Shown piece after piece: positions 7,757-16,133 of a DNA stretch of 64,000 bases. The notes under the pieces are model-generated. The model had not been told where the DNA came from. It saw nothing but the letters and a program-made list of their open reading frames with translations, and made no database searches. Source of the stretch: SIG452 sp045541975 (GTDB lineage: Bacteria; Bacillota; Clostridia; UMGS1840); the NCBI GenBank assembly GCA_045541975.1, contig JAZQKB010000015.1:62001-126000 (forward strand), in the 5' to 3' direction. Position 1 is the stretch's first letter. Each line of letters begins with the position of its first letter. Both the position numbers and the translations under genes were made by a program.

Positions 7757-8026
7757 TTATTTGATAGCGTCTTTGAAAGCTTTACCAGCTTTGAAAACAG
7801 GAGCTTTAGAAGCAGGAATTTTGATTTCTTCTTTGGTACGGGGATTTCTACCGGTTCTTGCAGCTCTTTCTTTCACTTCAAAAGTACCGAAGCCCATGAT
7901 AGCTACTTTATCTCCTTTTTTTAATGCGCCGGTGATTGCATCGATGGTTGCTGCTAATGCTTTTTCAGCTTCGGTTTTTTTGAAACCAGCTGCTGCGATT
8001 GCTGCAACTAATTCAGCTTTGTTCAT
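7757..8026 (-). CDS. hup: HU family DNA-binding protein
   Basis: 89 aa, the usual HU length. It starts MNKAELVAAIAAAGFKKTEA, contains GDKVAIMGFGTFEVKERAAR and the DNA-intercalating arm GRNPRTKEEIKIPASKAPVFKAGK with its conserved RNP, and ends FKDAIK. The ATG at 8026 follows TGGAGGAAATCGA. It is a dimeric nucleoid protein that bends DNA. It follows mazG by 52 bases on the same strand, and could be read from that operon or from its own promoter in the A/T-rich gap. Confidence 0.96.
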   Translation of the reverse strand: MNKAELVAAIAAAGFKKTEAEKALAATIDAITGALKKGDKVAIMGFGTFEVKERAARTGRNPRTKEEIKIPASKAPVFKAGKAFKDAIK

Positions 8027-8078
8027 TTCGATTTCCTCCATAATAAATTTATTGTTTAAAAAAAATTTTTTTCTGTTT

Positions 8079-8756
8079 TTACGGTTCAAATCTTGCAATG
8101 TACTTTTCGTTCTGGCGATACATGGCAGTTTCCAAATCCACCTTCTTGGCAACGAACATTTCCACCAAAGTGGTCATCATTTCGCAAAGAGACTCTTCCA
8201 GCACAGAACCGTCTTGGTCTCTTACATTATCCAACATTTTCTCCAGTTTGTCAATATTTTTTGAGAAAATAATTTCATTTTTGTGCATTTTTTTGGATTT
8301 TTCCGCCAAAATAGACGCTCTTTGCACCGAAGGAAGATATTTTGCGGTGCTTTTTAAGGAATATTCCTCTTTCTTTTCACCCTTCTTAATTTCTTCCCAA
8401 CGAGTTAAAATTCCCGAAACAGACTGATCTTGCACCTCACCGAACACATGGGGATGCCGACGAATCATTTTCTTGGAAATGGTGTCAATCACGTCTTCCA
8501 CGGTAAAAGTGCCCTCTTCTTTTCCAATCTGGGCATTTAACACAATCTGCAAAAGTACGTCTCCCAGCTCGTCACACATTTTGGCTTTATTCCCTTCGTG
8601 GAGAGCATCAATGTATTCGTAACTTTCTTCAATCAGATTTTTCTTTAAACTGTCGTAAGTTTGTTCCCGATCCCAGGAGCAACCGCCGGGACTTCTTAAA
8701 ATGGCAATGATTTCACAGAAATCGGAAAAACTGTATCGTTCTTTATTGGTATCCAT
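8079..8756 (-). CDS. mazG: MazG-family nucleoside triphosphate pyrophosphohydrolase
   Basis: 225 aa. LRSPGGCSWDREQTYDSLKKN is the MazG entry motif. Metal-binding EESYEYIDAL and DELGDVLLQIVLNAQ (ExxE and ExxD sets) follow, then RRHPHVFGEV. The N-terminal catalytic domain is intact, while the C-terminal repeat domain seems degenerate and the protein is a little shorter than two-domain MazG (about 260 aa). It removes non-canonical or excess NTPs. The start is behind CGGAGAAGAATT, 13 bases after the M23 peptidase stop, so the two are likely cotranscribed. Confidence 0.93.
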   Translation of the reverse strand: MDTNKERYSFSDFCEIIAILRSPGGCSWDREQTYDSLKKNLIEESYEYIDALHEGNKAKMCDELGDVLLQIVLNAQIGKEEGTFTVEDVIDTISKKMIRRHPHVFGEVQDQSVSGILTRWEEIKKGEKKEEYSLKSTAKYLPSVQRASILAEKSKKMHKNEIIFSKNIDKLEKMLDNVRDQDGSVLEESLCEMMTTLVEMFVAKKVDLETAMYRQNEKYIARFEP

Positions 8757-8769
8757 AATTCTTCTCCGT

Positions 8770-10206
8770 TTAATTTACGTAGTTAGACGGGTTCTTGGCA
8801 ACCCCGTTTTTTCGCACCTCAAAATGCAAATGCGGGCCGGTGGAATTTCCGGTATTCCCAATCGCTCCGATGGTGTCTCCTTTCGCAACCTTTTGACCGG
8901 AACGAACCGAAATACTGCTCATATGGCCGTACCATGTTTCCAGACCGTTGCCGTGACTGATTTTCACCATTTTGCCGTAAGAGCCGTTCCAGCCTGCGAA
9001 AATAACGGTTCCGCCGTCTGATGCACGGATGGGATCACCTGTTCTGCCGGCATAGTCAATCCCCGTATGAGAAGACGCCCAACGGGAACCTCGGGAACCG
9101 AATCTTGCGGTAATGGTGCCGTAATAAGGACGCATAAACACGCCGGTGGGTGCCGTTTTCGGCTTCTCCTTGGTACCAACCGCCACCACTTCTGTGGTAG
9201 GGTTGGATAAAATTGTTTCAGAAAGAACCTTCCGGTCAGTCACAGAATGATTCACACGGGTCACTTCATACACCACATCCTTCTGACCGCTGATACCCTC
9301 TACCAGAACCCTGCGGGTACCCTGATATAAGGAGCTGTCTTTCTGCTCAGTCACAGGATAGGGAATCCGTTCCCGGATGGTAATCACTTCCACTGCCTCC
9401 ACCGCAATCAACGGCTGGGGTGCCATCACCTTAATCGTTTCGCCCTGACGGAGTCTTTCCGGCACAATGCCGGGATTGGCATCCATTAGCTCCTGCGTGC
9501 CAATGCCGTAATCCAAGGCAATGGAAGAGAAGGTTTCTCCAGCTTCCACCTTGTGAGTTAAACGGGCATCCTGAGTGCCTTGCAAAATGCCCAGTGCATC
9601 CTCTTTGGACACAATCATATCGGGTGCAACACGGCACTGGGAAACCTCCACCGCATTGGCAAAATGTGTTTCATTATTTTCGTTTTTAAACTGAGCTTCA
9701 ATTTCTTCTAAAGCTTCGTAACCGTCTGTTTCAGAGGAAAGTGCGGTTACCACTTTACCGTCCACCACAATCCCGTAGGCAGAGGTTAACCCGTCAAAAG
9801 CGGTGGTAATTTTGTTTTTGACCAGTTCCTCACTCTGCACCAAATCCCGGCTGACAGGAACCAGATGGAAGGATGCATTACTGAATTTATAATCCATGCC
9901 CTTTACGGCAACTATTTCGTCATACGCGGTGAACACAGCATTTCTCGCCATTTCCTGAGAGCTGACCACCCCAAAACTTCTTCCGTTAACCACAACCTGA
10001 TACCCAAAATCAAGCCGTACATTACAGCAGAGCGCCACAAAGATAACAAGATATAGAAAAAAGGAATACCGAAGCATTACCTTTTCGCCAAACTGCTCCG
10101 CTTTTTCTTGGAGTGAATCCCACATCCTGCTGAAAGAATCCGTCCAAACAGCTTCTTCTCGCTCTGTTGCAGTCTTTTGGAAGGGAACTTTGAATTTTTT
10201 CGCCAC
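8770..10206 (-). CDS. Membrane-anchored M23 endopeptidase with LysM and G5-like domains
   Basis: 478 aa. A cytoplasmic N-terminus of about 45 residues precedes one membrane helix (YSFFLYLVIFVALCC). LysM (HKVEAGETFSSIALDYGIGT) is near residue 217 and a G5-like domain (about 260-335) contains RERIPYPVTEQKDSSLY. The C-terminal M23 domain carries SSHTGIDYAG, NGLETWYGHMS and GPHLHFEVRKNG, the zinc ligands and catalytic His. It probably cleaves peptidoglycan cross-links outside the membrane; the set resembles sporulation or cell-wall hydrolases. GTG at 10206 is preferred because AAAGGA lies seven bases away, closer to optimal than the TTG three bases upstream. Confidence 0.93.
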   Translation of the reverse strand: MAKKFKVPFQKTATEREEAVWTDSFSRMWDSLQEKAEQFGEKVMLRYSFFLYLVIFVALCCNVRLDFGYQVVVNGRSFGVVSSQEMARNAVFTAYDEIVAVKGMDYKFSNASFHLVPVSRDLVQSEELVKNKITTAFDGLTSAYGIVVDGKVVTALSSETDGYEALEEIEAQFKNENNETHFANAVEVSQCRVAPDMIVSKEDALGILQGTQDARLTHKVEAGETFSSIALDYGIGTQELMDANPGIVPERLRQGETIKVMAPQPLIAVEAVEVITIRERIPYPVTEQKDSSLYQGTRRVLVEGISGQKDVVYEVTRVNHSVTDRKVLSETILSNPTTEVVAVGTKEKPKTAPTGVFMRPYYGTITARFGSRGSRWASSHTGIDYAGRTGDPIRASDGGTVIFAGWNGSYGKMVKISHGNGLETWYGHMSSISVRSGQKVAKGDTIGAIGNTGNSTGPHLHFEVRKNGVAKNPSNYVN

Positions 10207-10271
10207 CAAATCATCCTTTCTGTTTTTTGATTCAACAAAAAAGGTACTGTTTATTAAACATTACAAATTTT

Positions 10272-10300
10272 ATTATACCACATTCTCCCAAAAAAATCAA
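10272..10300 (-). promoter_or_regulatory. Promoter of the M23 peptidase-mazG operon
   Basis: Minus strand: TTGATT (10295-10300), 17 bases, TATAAT (10272-10277), about 65 bases before the GTG start. Confidence 0.65.
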
Positions 10301-10399
10301 GTCTTTCGTTTTTTACGGCTGTTTTGGACTTCTTCGGTATATTTTTTGGCAGGATGCATAGAGTAAATCAAACACCGAGGAAAGAAAGGAGGCCTTCTT

Positions 10400-11092
10400 G
10401 TGATTACAATTCTCTGTGGACATTCTCCCCGCACCGGACACCCGTTATACAGCATCCGCCCATACAAGATTACGGAAGATACAATCGGAGAAGAACCAGT
10501 CCGGATGTATTTTGTATCCCGTTTTTATCAACCGTTTTTGTCAAATATCATCAAACATCTTCAAAAACAACACCCAACCTTGCTGTTTTCCAAGGAACTG
10601 AATCAGCAGGAAGAATCGCCGTCGCCTCTGTTTTACCAGAGAATCCGGCAGATTCTTCCCCTGATACCCGCAAAAAAAAGAGTGGCGGTGCTATGTGAGC
10701 AGGAAGATGCCCGCTTGCCGGTGCTGATCAAAGCAATCAGTCCTTTTGCCCATGCCGTCAGCCTGGTCAGTGAAAACACGGCATATTTTGAAATAATCTC
10801 CGAAGAAGCACTCTCTGACTCCGGATTAAGCATCAACCGAAGAAGCCTTCCAGAACTGGGAACCGTCGACCTGACACTATTGCTTTCAGGTGTCTTTGAC
10901 CTTAGCTACTTACATGCCGGATACCTGATTAATCTGTCCCCGCAGAAGGTTACAGCATCGGTACCAAGTCTTGTAGCAATTTCTAATCCACAGATTGATA
11001 GCTTTCTCCGGCAATATCCCTATCTTAAGCTGAACCCCACACTTCTGATTTCCCCAGATGCTCCGATTACAAATTTAATTTGGAAAAATTAA
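10400..11092 (+). CDS. Protein of unknown function
   Basis: 230 aa, GTG start seven bases after AAAGGAGG, a very strong ribosome site, so expression is likely. I do not recognise the family. There is no signal peptide or membrane helix. The central part (AKKRVAVLCEQEDARLPVLI ... AHAVSLVSENTAYFEI ... TVDLTLLLSGVFDLSYLHAG) reads as alternating beta strands and helices, perhaps a Rossmann-like fold, but no nucleotide-binding glycine motif is clear. It is divergent from the M23 peptidase and followed by greA, which has its own promoter. The role is left open. Confidence 0.75.
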   Translation: MITILCGHSPRTGHPLYSIRPYKITEDTIGEEPVRMYFVSRFYQPFLSNIIKHLQKQHPTLLFSKELNQQEESPSPLFYQRIRQILPLIPAKKRVAVLCEQEDARLPVLIKAISPFAHAVSLVSENTAYFEIISEEALSDSGLSINRRSLPELGTVDLTLLLSGVFDLSYLHAGYLINLSPQKVTASVPSLVAISNPQIDSFLRQYPYLKLNPTLLISPDAPITNLIWKN

Positions 11093-11100
11093 AAAAAAAG

Positions 11101-11128
11101 TTGACAAATCGAAAAAAATGTATATAAT
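11101..11128 (+). promoter_or_regulatory. greA promoter
   Basis: TTGACA (11101-11106), 16 bases, TATAAT (11123-11128). A leader of about 85 bases follows with a weak GTTTCGG ... CCGAAAC pairing. Confidence 0.75.
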
Positions 11129-11221
11129 AGTATGTGCTATGTTATCTTGCCTTTTTATGGTTTCGGGAAGGCGTCTCGCAAAAACCACCGAAACGAATTT
11201 ATAAGTAGAGGATGATATCGA

Positions 11222-11698
11222 ATGGAAAAAGCAACGATTTTAACCAGCGAAGGCTTAAAAAAATATGAAAATGAGCTGGTTTATCTCAAAGACACTAAGC
11301 GTATCGAAGTTGCAGAAAAAATCAAGGAAGCGCGTTCCTTTGGCGATTTATCGGAAAATGCGGAATACGATGCCGCAAAAAAAGAACAGGCAGAATTAGA
11401 AGAAAGAATCGCAAAAATCGAAAATATGCTAAAAAATGTTACCGTGGTGGAAGATGACGAAATCTCTACCGACACGGTCACCATCGGCTCCAAAGTAAAG
11501 GTGCTGGATGTGGAAGAAAAAGAAGAACTGGTGCTGCAGATTGTAGGCTCCAACGAAGCAGACCCGTTTAACGACAAAATTTCTAACGAATCCCCTGTGG
11601 GTGCAGGTCTTTTAGGCAAGAAAAAAGGCAAAACCGTGACCATTACCACTCCCACCGGTTTCCAGATGAAATACAAAATCTTAGACATTTCTAAATAA
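11222..11698 (+). CDS. greA: Transcription elongation factor GreA
   Basis: 158 aa, the normal length. The N-terminal coiled coil has KIKEARSFGDLSENAEYDAAK, whose tip acidic residues enter the RNA polymerase secondary channel. The C-terminal FKBP-like domain carries the VGSNEADPFNDKISNESPVG block. It rescues backtracked polymerase by stimulating transcript cleavage. The start has AGAGGATGATAT upstream. It is followed by lysS, an order seen in many Firmicutes, with a possible weak terminator between. Confidence 0.97.
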   Translation: MEKATILTSEGLKKYENELVYLKDTKRIEVAEKIKEARSFGDLSENAEYDAAKKEQAELEERIAKIENMLKNVTVVEDDEISTDTVTIGSKVKVLDVEEKEELVLQIVGSNEADPFNDKISNESPVGAGLLGKKKGKTVTITTPTGFQMKYKILDISK

Positions 11699-11720
11699 GT
11701 CAAATAAGACACAAAGAGCC

Positions 11721-11766
11721 GTGCAAGCCGTTTCCCAAAAAGAGATTGCTTGCACCTCATTTTTTC
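11721..11766 (+). terminator. Weak terminator-like hairpin between greA and lysS
   Basis: GTGCAAGC (11721-11728) and GCTTGCAC (11748-11755) with a 19-base loop, followed shortly by a T-run. It may only partly separate greA from lysS. Confidence 0.4.
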
Positions 11767-11797
11767 TAACGATTCCAAAGAGAAAGGAAGAATCCCC

Positions 11798-13330
11798 ATG
11801 GAAGAAAAGGAATTATCACAGCTTTTGCAGGTGCGTCGTGACAAGCTCTCTGAGCTTCAGGCAGAAGGAAGAGACCCTTTCCAGATTACCAAATATGACC
11901 GTACTCACACCTCAAAACAGATTACCGAAGGTTACACCACCGAAGAAAGAACCATCACCGTACGAGAAGAAGAACAGCAGATTACCGCTAAAATTTCTCC
12001 CTTAGACGGTGAAAAAGTATCCGTTGCCGGCAGAATTATGTCCAAACGCGGTATGGGAAAAGTTGGCTTCCTTCATATTGCTGATATCGACGGACAGATT
12101 CAGCTGTTCGTGAAAAAAGATATTTTAGGGGAAGAAGAATACAACCGCTTCAAAAAACTGGATACCGGTGACATTATCGGTGCGGTTGGTGTGGTATTTA
12201 CCACGCAGACCGGTGAAATCTCCGTAAGAGCGGAAGAAATCACCCTGCTCTCCAAATCCTTACAGCCCCTTCCCGAAAAATTCCACGGTATGACCAACAC
12301 CGACTTAAGATACCGTCAGCGTTATACCGATTTAATTATGAACCGTGACGTTAAAGATACCTTTATCAAGCGTTCCAAAATCATTTCCACCATCCGTAAG
12401 TACTTAGACGGACAAGGCTTTTTAGAAGTGGAAACTCCCATGCTGGTATCCAATGCAGGCGGTGCAGCAGCACGTCCCTTCTTAACTCACTCCAATGCGC
12501 TGGGCGAAGAATTTAAGCTCCGTATTTCTTTGGAATTATACTTAAAACGTCTGATTGTTGGTGGCTTAGAACGTGTATACGAAATCGGCAGAGTATTCCG
12601 TAACGAAGGGGTAGACACCCGCCATAATCCGGAATTTACCTTGATGGAATTATATCAGGCATATACCGATTATCACGGCATGATGGACTTAACCGAAAAC
12701 CTGTACCGCCATGTGGCACAGGAGGTGTTAGGCACCACCAAAATCGTGTATAACGGCATCGAAATGGACTTAGGTAAGCCCTTTGAAAGAATCACCATGT
12801 TAGACGCTGTGAAAAAATATTCCGGCGTAGACTTCAACGAAATCAAAACTCAGGAAGAAGCGCAGGCTGTGGCCAAAGAGCATCATGTGGAATTTGAACC
12901 CCATCACAAAAAAGGCGACATCTTAAATCTGTTCTTTGAAGAATTTGTGGAAGAACACCTGATTCAGCCTACTTTTGTAATGGATCATCCGGTGGAAATT
13001 TCTCCCTTAACCAAAAAGAAACCCGAAAATCCCGACTATGTGGAACGCTTCGAGTTCTTTATGAACGGCTGGGAAATGGCAAATGCTTACTCCGAATTAA
13101 ATGACCCCATCGACCAAAGAGAACGTTTCAAAGCGCAGGAAGAACTGCTCTCTTTGGGTGACGAAGAAGCAAACACCACCGACGAAGACTTTATGAATGC
13201 ATTAGAAATCGGTATGGCCCCCACCGGCGGTATCGGCTTCGGTATCGACCGTATGTGTATGTTATTAACCGACTCTTTAGCAATCCGTGATGTGCTCTTG
13301 TTCCCCACCATGAAAACATTGGATAAATAA
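11798..13330 (+). CDS. lysS: Lysyl-tRNA synthetase, class II
   Basis: 510 aa. An N-terminal OB-fold anticodon domain (VAGRIMSKRGMGKVGFLHI) is followed by the class II core. Motif 2 is in YEIGRVFRNEGVDTRHNPEFT and motif 3 in GIGFGIDRMCMLLTDS. It charges tRNA-Lys. The ATG at 11798 follows AAAGGAAGAA and gives the expected MEEKELSQLLQVRRDKL start. The gene ends in a strong terminator. Confidence 0.97.
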   Translation: MEEKELSQLLQVRRDKLSELQAEGRDPFQITKYDRTHTSKQITEGYTTEERTITVREEEQQITAKISPLDGEKVSVAGRIMSKRGMGKVGFLHIADIDGQIQLFVKKDILGEEEYNRFKKLDTGDIIGAVGVVFTTQTGEISVRAEEITLLSKSLQPLPEKFHGMTNTDLRYRQRYTDLIMNRDVKDTFIKRSKIISTIRKYLDGQGFLEVETPMLVSNAGGAAARPFLTHSNALGEEFKLRISLELYLKRLIVGGLERVYEIGRVFRNEGVDTRHNPEFTLMELYQAYTDYHGMMDLTENLYRHVAQEVLGTTKIVYNGIEMDLGKPFERITMLDAVKKYSGVDFNEIKTQEEAQAVAKEHHVEFEPHHKKGDILNLFFEEFVEEHLIQPTFVMDHPVEISPLTKKKPENPDYVERFEFFMNGWEMANAYSELNDPIDQRERFKAQEELLSLGDEEANTTDEDFMNALEIGMAPTGGIGFGIDRMCMLLTDSLAIRDVLLFPTMKTLDK

Positions 13331-13340
13331 TATATCATAA

Positions 13341-13378
13341 AAACTGCAATATCTGAAAATAGATATTGCAGTTTTTTT
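13341..13378 (+). terminator. lysS terminator
   Basis: AAACTGCAATATCT (13341-13354), loop GAAAAT, AGATATTGCAGTTT (13361-13374), then more T. Confidence 0.9.
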
Positions 13379-13388
13379 AATTTTTATA

Positions 13389-13437
13389 TTGACAAATGTA
13401 GATACATATGCTACAATCACTATAGCTACAGATGTAG
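13389..13437 (+). promoter_or_regulatory. blaI-type promoter with two operators
   Basis: TTGACA (13389-13394), 17 bases, TACAAT (13412-13417). ACAAATGTAG overlaps the -35 and spacer (from 13392), and a perfect palindrome CTACAGATGTAG (13426-13437) lies after the -10. Both fit the TACA-NN-TGTA core of BlaI/MecI operators, so the downstream repressor probably regulates itself. Confidence 0.75.
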
Positions 13438-13463
13438 TTACAATATCAAAAGGAGAAAAAAGT

Positions 13464-13835
13464 ATGTCAGCAATCAAGCATACCATTACCGATGCAGAAT
13501 ATGAAATCATGTGTATTTTATGGAAAACCAACGAAAAATTAACCGTGGCGGATATTATGAAGCAATTAAACCGTAACGACTGGACGGCATCCACTGTGGC
13601 AACCTTTATGGCACGACTTTTGAAAAAGGGCGTGATTTCCTGCGATAAAAAAGGCAAAACCAACTACTATTTCCCTGTGTTAAAGCAAACGGAATACGCC
13701 TGGGACGAAACTGAAAACCTGTTATCCAAAATCTACAAAGGGTCTGTCAAAAATCTGGTGGCAGCACTTTACGAAAATAAAAAGCTGTCCGGAGAAGATG
13801 TGTCAGATTTAAAGAAAATGTTTGACTTAAAATAA
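13464..13835 (+). CDS. BlaI/MecI-family transcriptional repressor
   Basis: 123 aa. The winged helix begins HTITDAEYEIMCILWKTNEK. LTVADIMKQLN and WTASTVATFMARLLKKGVISCDKKGKTNYYFPV are the recognition helix and wing, and a C-terminal dimerisation/cleavage helix follows. The start lies behind AAAAGGAGAAAAAAGT. In this family the repressor is inactivated when a membrane M56 peptidase senses a ligand, and such a peptidase gene follows after a 12-base gap. The target could be beta-lactam or cell-envelope stress; no beta-lactamase is nearby. Confidence 0.93.
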   Translation: MSAIKHTITDAEYEIMCILWKTNEKLTVADIMKQLNRNDWTASTVATFMARLLKKGVISCDKKGKTNYYFPVLKQTEYAWDETENLLSKIYKGSVKNLVAALYENKKLSGEDVSDLKKMFDLK

Positions 13836-13847
13836 CGGAGAAATATG

Positions 13848-14675
13848 ATGAGAGACTTATTTGAAACCGTGCTGATACTCAGTGCAATTGGGTTTGCCCT
13901 GACAGCTGTTTTGTTATGCTTAAAACCCATTACTGTAAAAAAATTCTCTGCCAAATGGCAGTATTACATCTGGATTGCCGTGCTCTTGACAATGGTAATT
14001 CCTACCTACAAGCTGATTCCCAAGCAACAGGTCCAACAAATCCGCAGGATTGCTCCCATAGAAGCGCCCCGTATTTTTACGGTTCCCTACGAACCCTCCC
14101 GGGAGCTTTTAGCACCCCTTGAGCCTACTCCCACAGCGGAACCTACCGTGACGGTATCTTATGCTGCCAAAACCGATGTGCTGGATGTGTTGTCTATAAT
14201 CTGGATTGCTGGAGGAATCGTATTTTTAACGGTGGTATTGCTAAGCTACCTCCTGTATCTTTGGCAAAAACGAAAACAGGCAGTCGCCCTGGAGGATACC
14301 CCCTTATTAATCGACGTCAAAAAGGAGCTTGGAATCAGAAGACACATCCGCGTAAGAATGTCTCCAACAGTTGGCTCCCCCATGCTGGTGGGCGTGTTCT
14401 TTCCGGTCATTTACATCCCCTGCAGGGAGCTTCCGAAGGATATGATGCGTCTTGTACTTCTTCACGAACTGACCCATTATAAAAGAAAAGATTTAATCGT
14501 CAAATGGTTTTCCCTGTTGGTCAATGCAGTGCATTGGTTTAATCCGCTTTCCTATTTGGTCTGCGCAAACCTCAGTGATGCCTGCGAACTCTCCTGTGAT
14601 GGAAAAGTCACCCGTAATATGAATGAAGAAGAACAAAAACAGTATATGAAAACAATTCTTGCATTAGTAGAATGA
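13848..14675 (+). CDS. M56-family (BlaR1-like) metallopeptidase, short form
   Basis: 275 aa. Two N-terminal membrane helices are followed by a Pro-rich loop (about residues 65-105), a third helix, and the cytoplasmic gluzincin domain with LLHELTHYKRKD (HExxH) and the downstream Glu in SDACELSCDGKV. It stops directly after YMKTILALVE, before the fourth helix and extracellular sensor that M56 proteins normally carry. The next gene starts with that missing section in another frame. The split may be genuine or the result of a frameshift. ATG at 13848 has GGAG seven bases upstream; an ATG three bases earlier is also possible. Confidence 0.87.
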   Translation: MRDLFETVLILSAIGFALTAVLLCLKPITVKKFSAKWQYYIWIAVLLTMVIPTYKLIPKQQVQQIRRIAPIEAPRIFTVPYEPSRELLAPLEPTPTAEPTVTVSYAAKTDVLDVLSIIWIAGGIVFLTVVLLSYLLYLWQKRKQAVALEDTPLLIDVKKELGIRRHIRVRMSPTVGSPMLVGVFFPVIYIPCRELPKDMMRLVLLHELTHYKRKDLIVKWFSLLVNAVHWFNPLSYLVCANLSDACELSCDGKVTRNMNEEEQKQYMKTILALVE

Positions 14676-14692
14676 AAGGCAGGCGAAAGATT

Positions 14693-16123
14693 ATGATGGA
14701 ACGGTTATTCACCACGAAAATGAGTGCAAACAGAAAGAAATTAGAATCCCGATTTCAAAAGATACGCACAAAAAACGGAAAGCTTTCCAAATGGATTGGC
14801 TATGCACTGTTTGGAATCATTCTGCTTGCCGTAGTTAGTGTTGGGATTGTGATTGCCGTAAACCGCAGTGAAGATTACCGCATGAGCGATACCCGTTTTT
14901 CTGAGTATTTAAACCGTCCTGTAGGTGCCATTATGGCAGAAATTGATTATTTAGATCATGAAAAGCTGGTCTTTCATTATCTGGACGGATTTTTTGTGAT
15001 CAATCTGCAACCAAGAGAAGTATTACATAAAATTGATTTGGGTGCTTTAAACATTGCAGGACATACGCAAGGAGACTGCTTTACGGTATTTCAGGCAGAT
15101 CAAAGGGGAAATTATGTATATCTGAAAAATGAGGGCCCCCGTGATAGGATTGGCAATTATGACAACTACATCATCAATCTGCATACCGGCGACGTGAGCC
15201 TTGGAACAATGCCTCAGGAAACCGAGCTTTTTTCAAATTTCGCCGATACTTTTACCAAAGTGGGTAATCCCTACGGATTTTACAGCATCCGCTGTGTGAC
15301 TGAGGAAACAAAAACGCATTATCTCACTGTTTTGGAAAGCGATTTTTCCTCCCTGCAACTGGTCAGTGTTGACCATCAGGCAGAGGATAACAGTCGGTTT
15401 ACCTATCTGTTCCCCAGGTTGTATGTCAGCGATGCCAACAAAAGAAATGAAGTGATAGAAAAATCGCTGTCTGACGGAGAAGAAATCACAAAAAACAGCG
15501 GTCTTGACTGGGAAGTAAATGCAGATACCGTCCGTTCCCTGATTCATAAAATCAGCGAACTGCGACAAATGCAATATCAACAAATTCCCGACGGAAACTA
15601 TGTTGTTACCATCCAGAATATTGAGAAAAACGGTGAAGTGTATCAAAAGCTGTTTATCATCAACAACTACAACACGGAGTTGATTCTTTCCGAAAAACTG
15701 ACGGATGAGGATTACTACATGGGCATCATCAATATTTTAAATTCCCCCGTCAGTGATTTGTATCACAAAACCGAAGAATTTTTGGCACAGGAATTTCACA
15801 GAGTGCATGACCCCTTGTATGATATTCAGCACTTAACCATTTCCAACTGGGAAGAACACGGAAACGAAGCAACCTTCTGGTACAAAATGACCTTTTTATA
15901 CTACAATCGTGACCCCGACAAAGCAGCCTACATTCAGGAAGCGAAGCAGAGAAGTCAAAAAGAATATGAAGTGCTGTATGAGGATTATTTAGCATTAAAA
16001 GAAGGAAATTTTCAGTTTAAAATTATCGACAACGGTACTACTCTGGAGCTATATACCAATGTGGCTCCCCAAGGCACCGAGTGGGTTCCCATCACTGTTG
16101 ATGACTTTGTAATGTCTGATTGA
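14693..16123 (+). CDS. Membrane-anchored sensor-like protein, BlaR1 C-terminal type (copy 1)
   Basis: 476 aa. A cytoplasmic basic segment (FTTKMSANRKKLESRFQKIR) precedes one membrane helix (about residues 40-62: WIGYALFGIILLAVVSVGIV) and a large outside domain. LVFHYLDGFFVINLQPREV and GHTQGDCFTVF resemble the extracellular part of clostridial M56 proteins, a beta-propeller-like fold. No catalytic motif is seen. It starts 18 bases after the M56 stop. A start at 14672 overlapping that stop is possible but has no ribosome site; 14693 matches the start of the next paralogue. It probably acts with the M56 protein as ligand sensor. Confidence 0.75.
   Translation: MMERLFTTKMSANRKKLESRFQKIRTKNGKLSKWIGYALFGIILLAVVSVGIVIAVNRSEDYRMSDTRFSEYLNRPVGAIMAEIDYLDHEKLVFHYLDGFFVINLQPREVLHKIDLGALNIAGHTQGDCFTVFQADQRGNYVYLKNEGPRDRIGNYDNYIINLHTGDVSLGTMPQETELFSNFADTFTKVGNPYGFYSIRCVTEETKTHYLTVLESDFSSLQLVSVDHQAEDNSRFTYLFPRLYVSDANKRNEVIEKSLSDGEEITKNSGLDWEVNADTVRSLIHKISELRQMQYQQIPDGNYVVTIQNIEKNGEVYQKLFIINNYNTELILSEKLTDEDYYMGIINILNSPVSDLYHKTEEFLAQEFHRVHDPLYDIQHLTISNWEEHGNEATFWYKMTFLYYNRDPDKAAYIQEAKQRSQKEYEVLYEDYLALKEGNFQFKIIDNGTTLELYTNVAPQGTEWVPITVDDFVMSD
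14708..14799 (+). repeat. Duplicated anchor-coding segment, copy 1
   Basis: 92 bases that recur at 16149-16240 with only three differences. They encode FTTKMSAN ... KLSKWIG, the segment before the membrane helix in both sensor-like proteins. Confidence 0.9.
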
Positions 16124-16133
16124 GGTGACCGCA

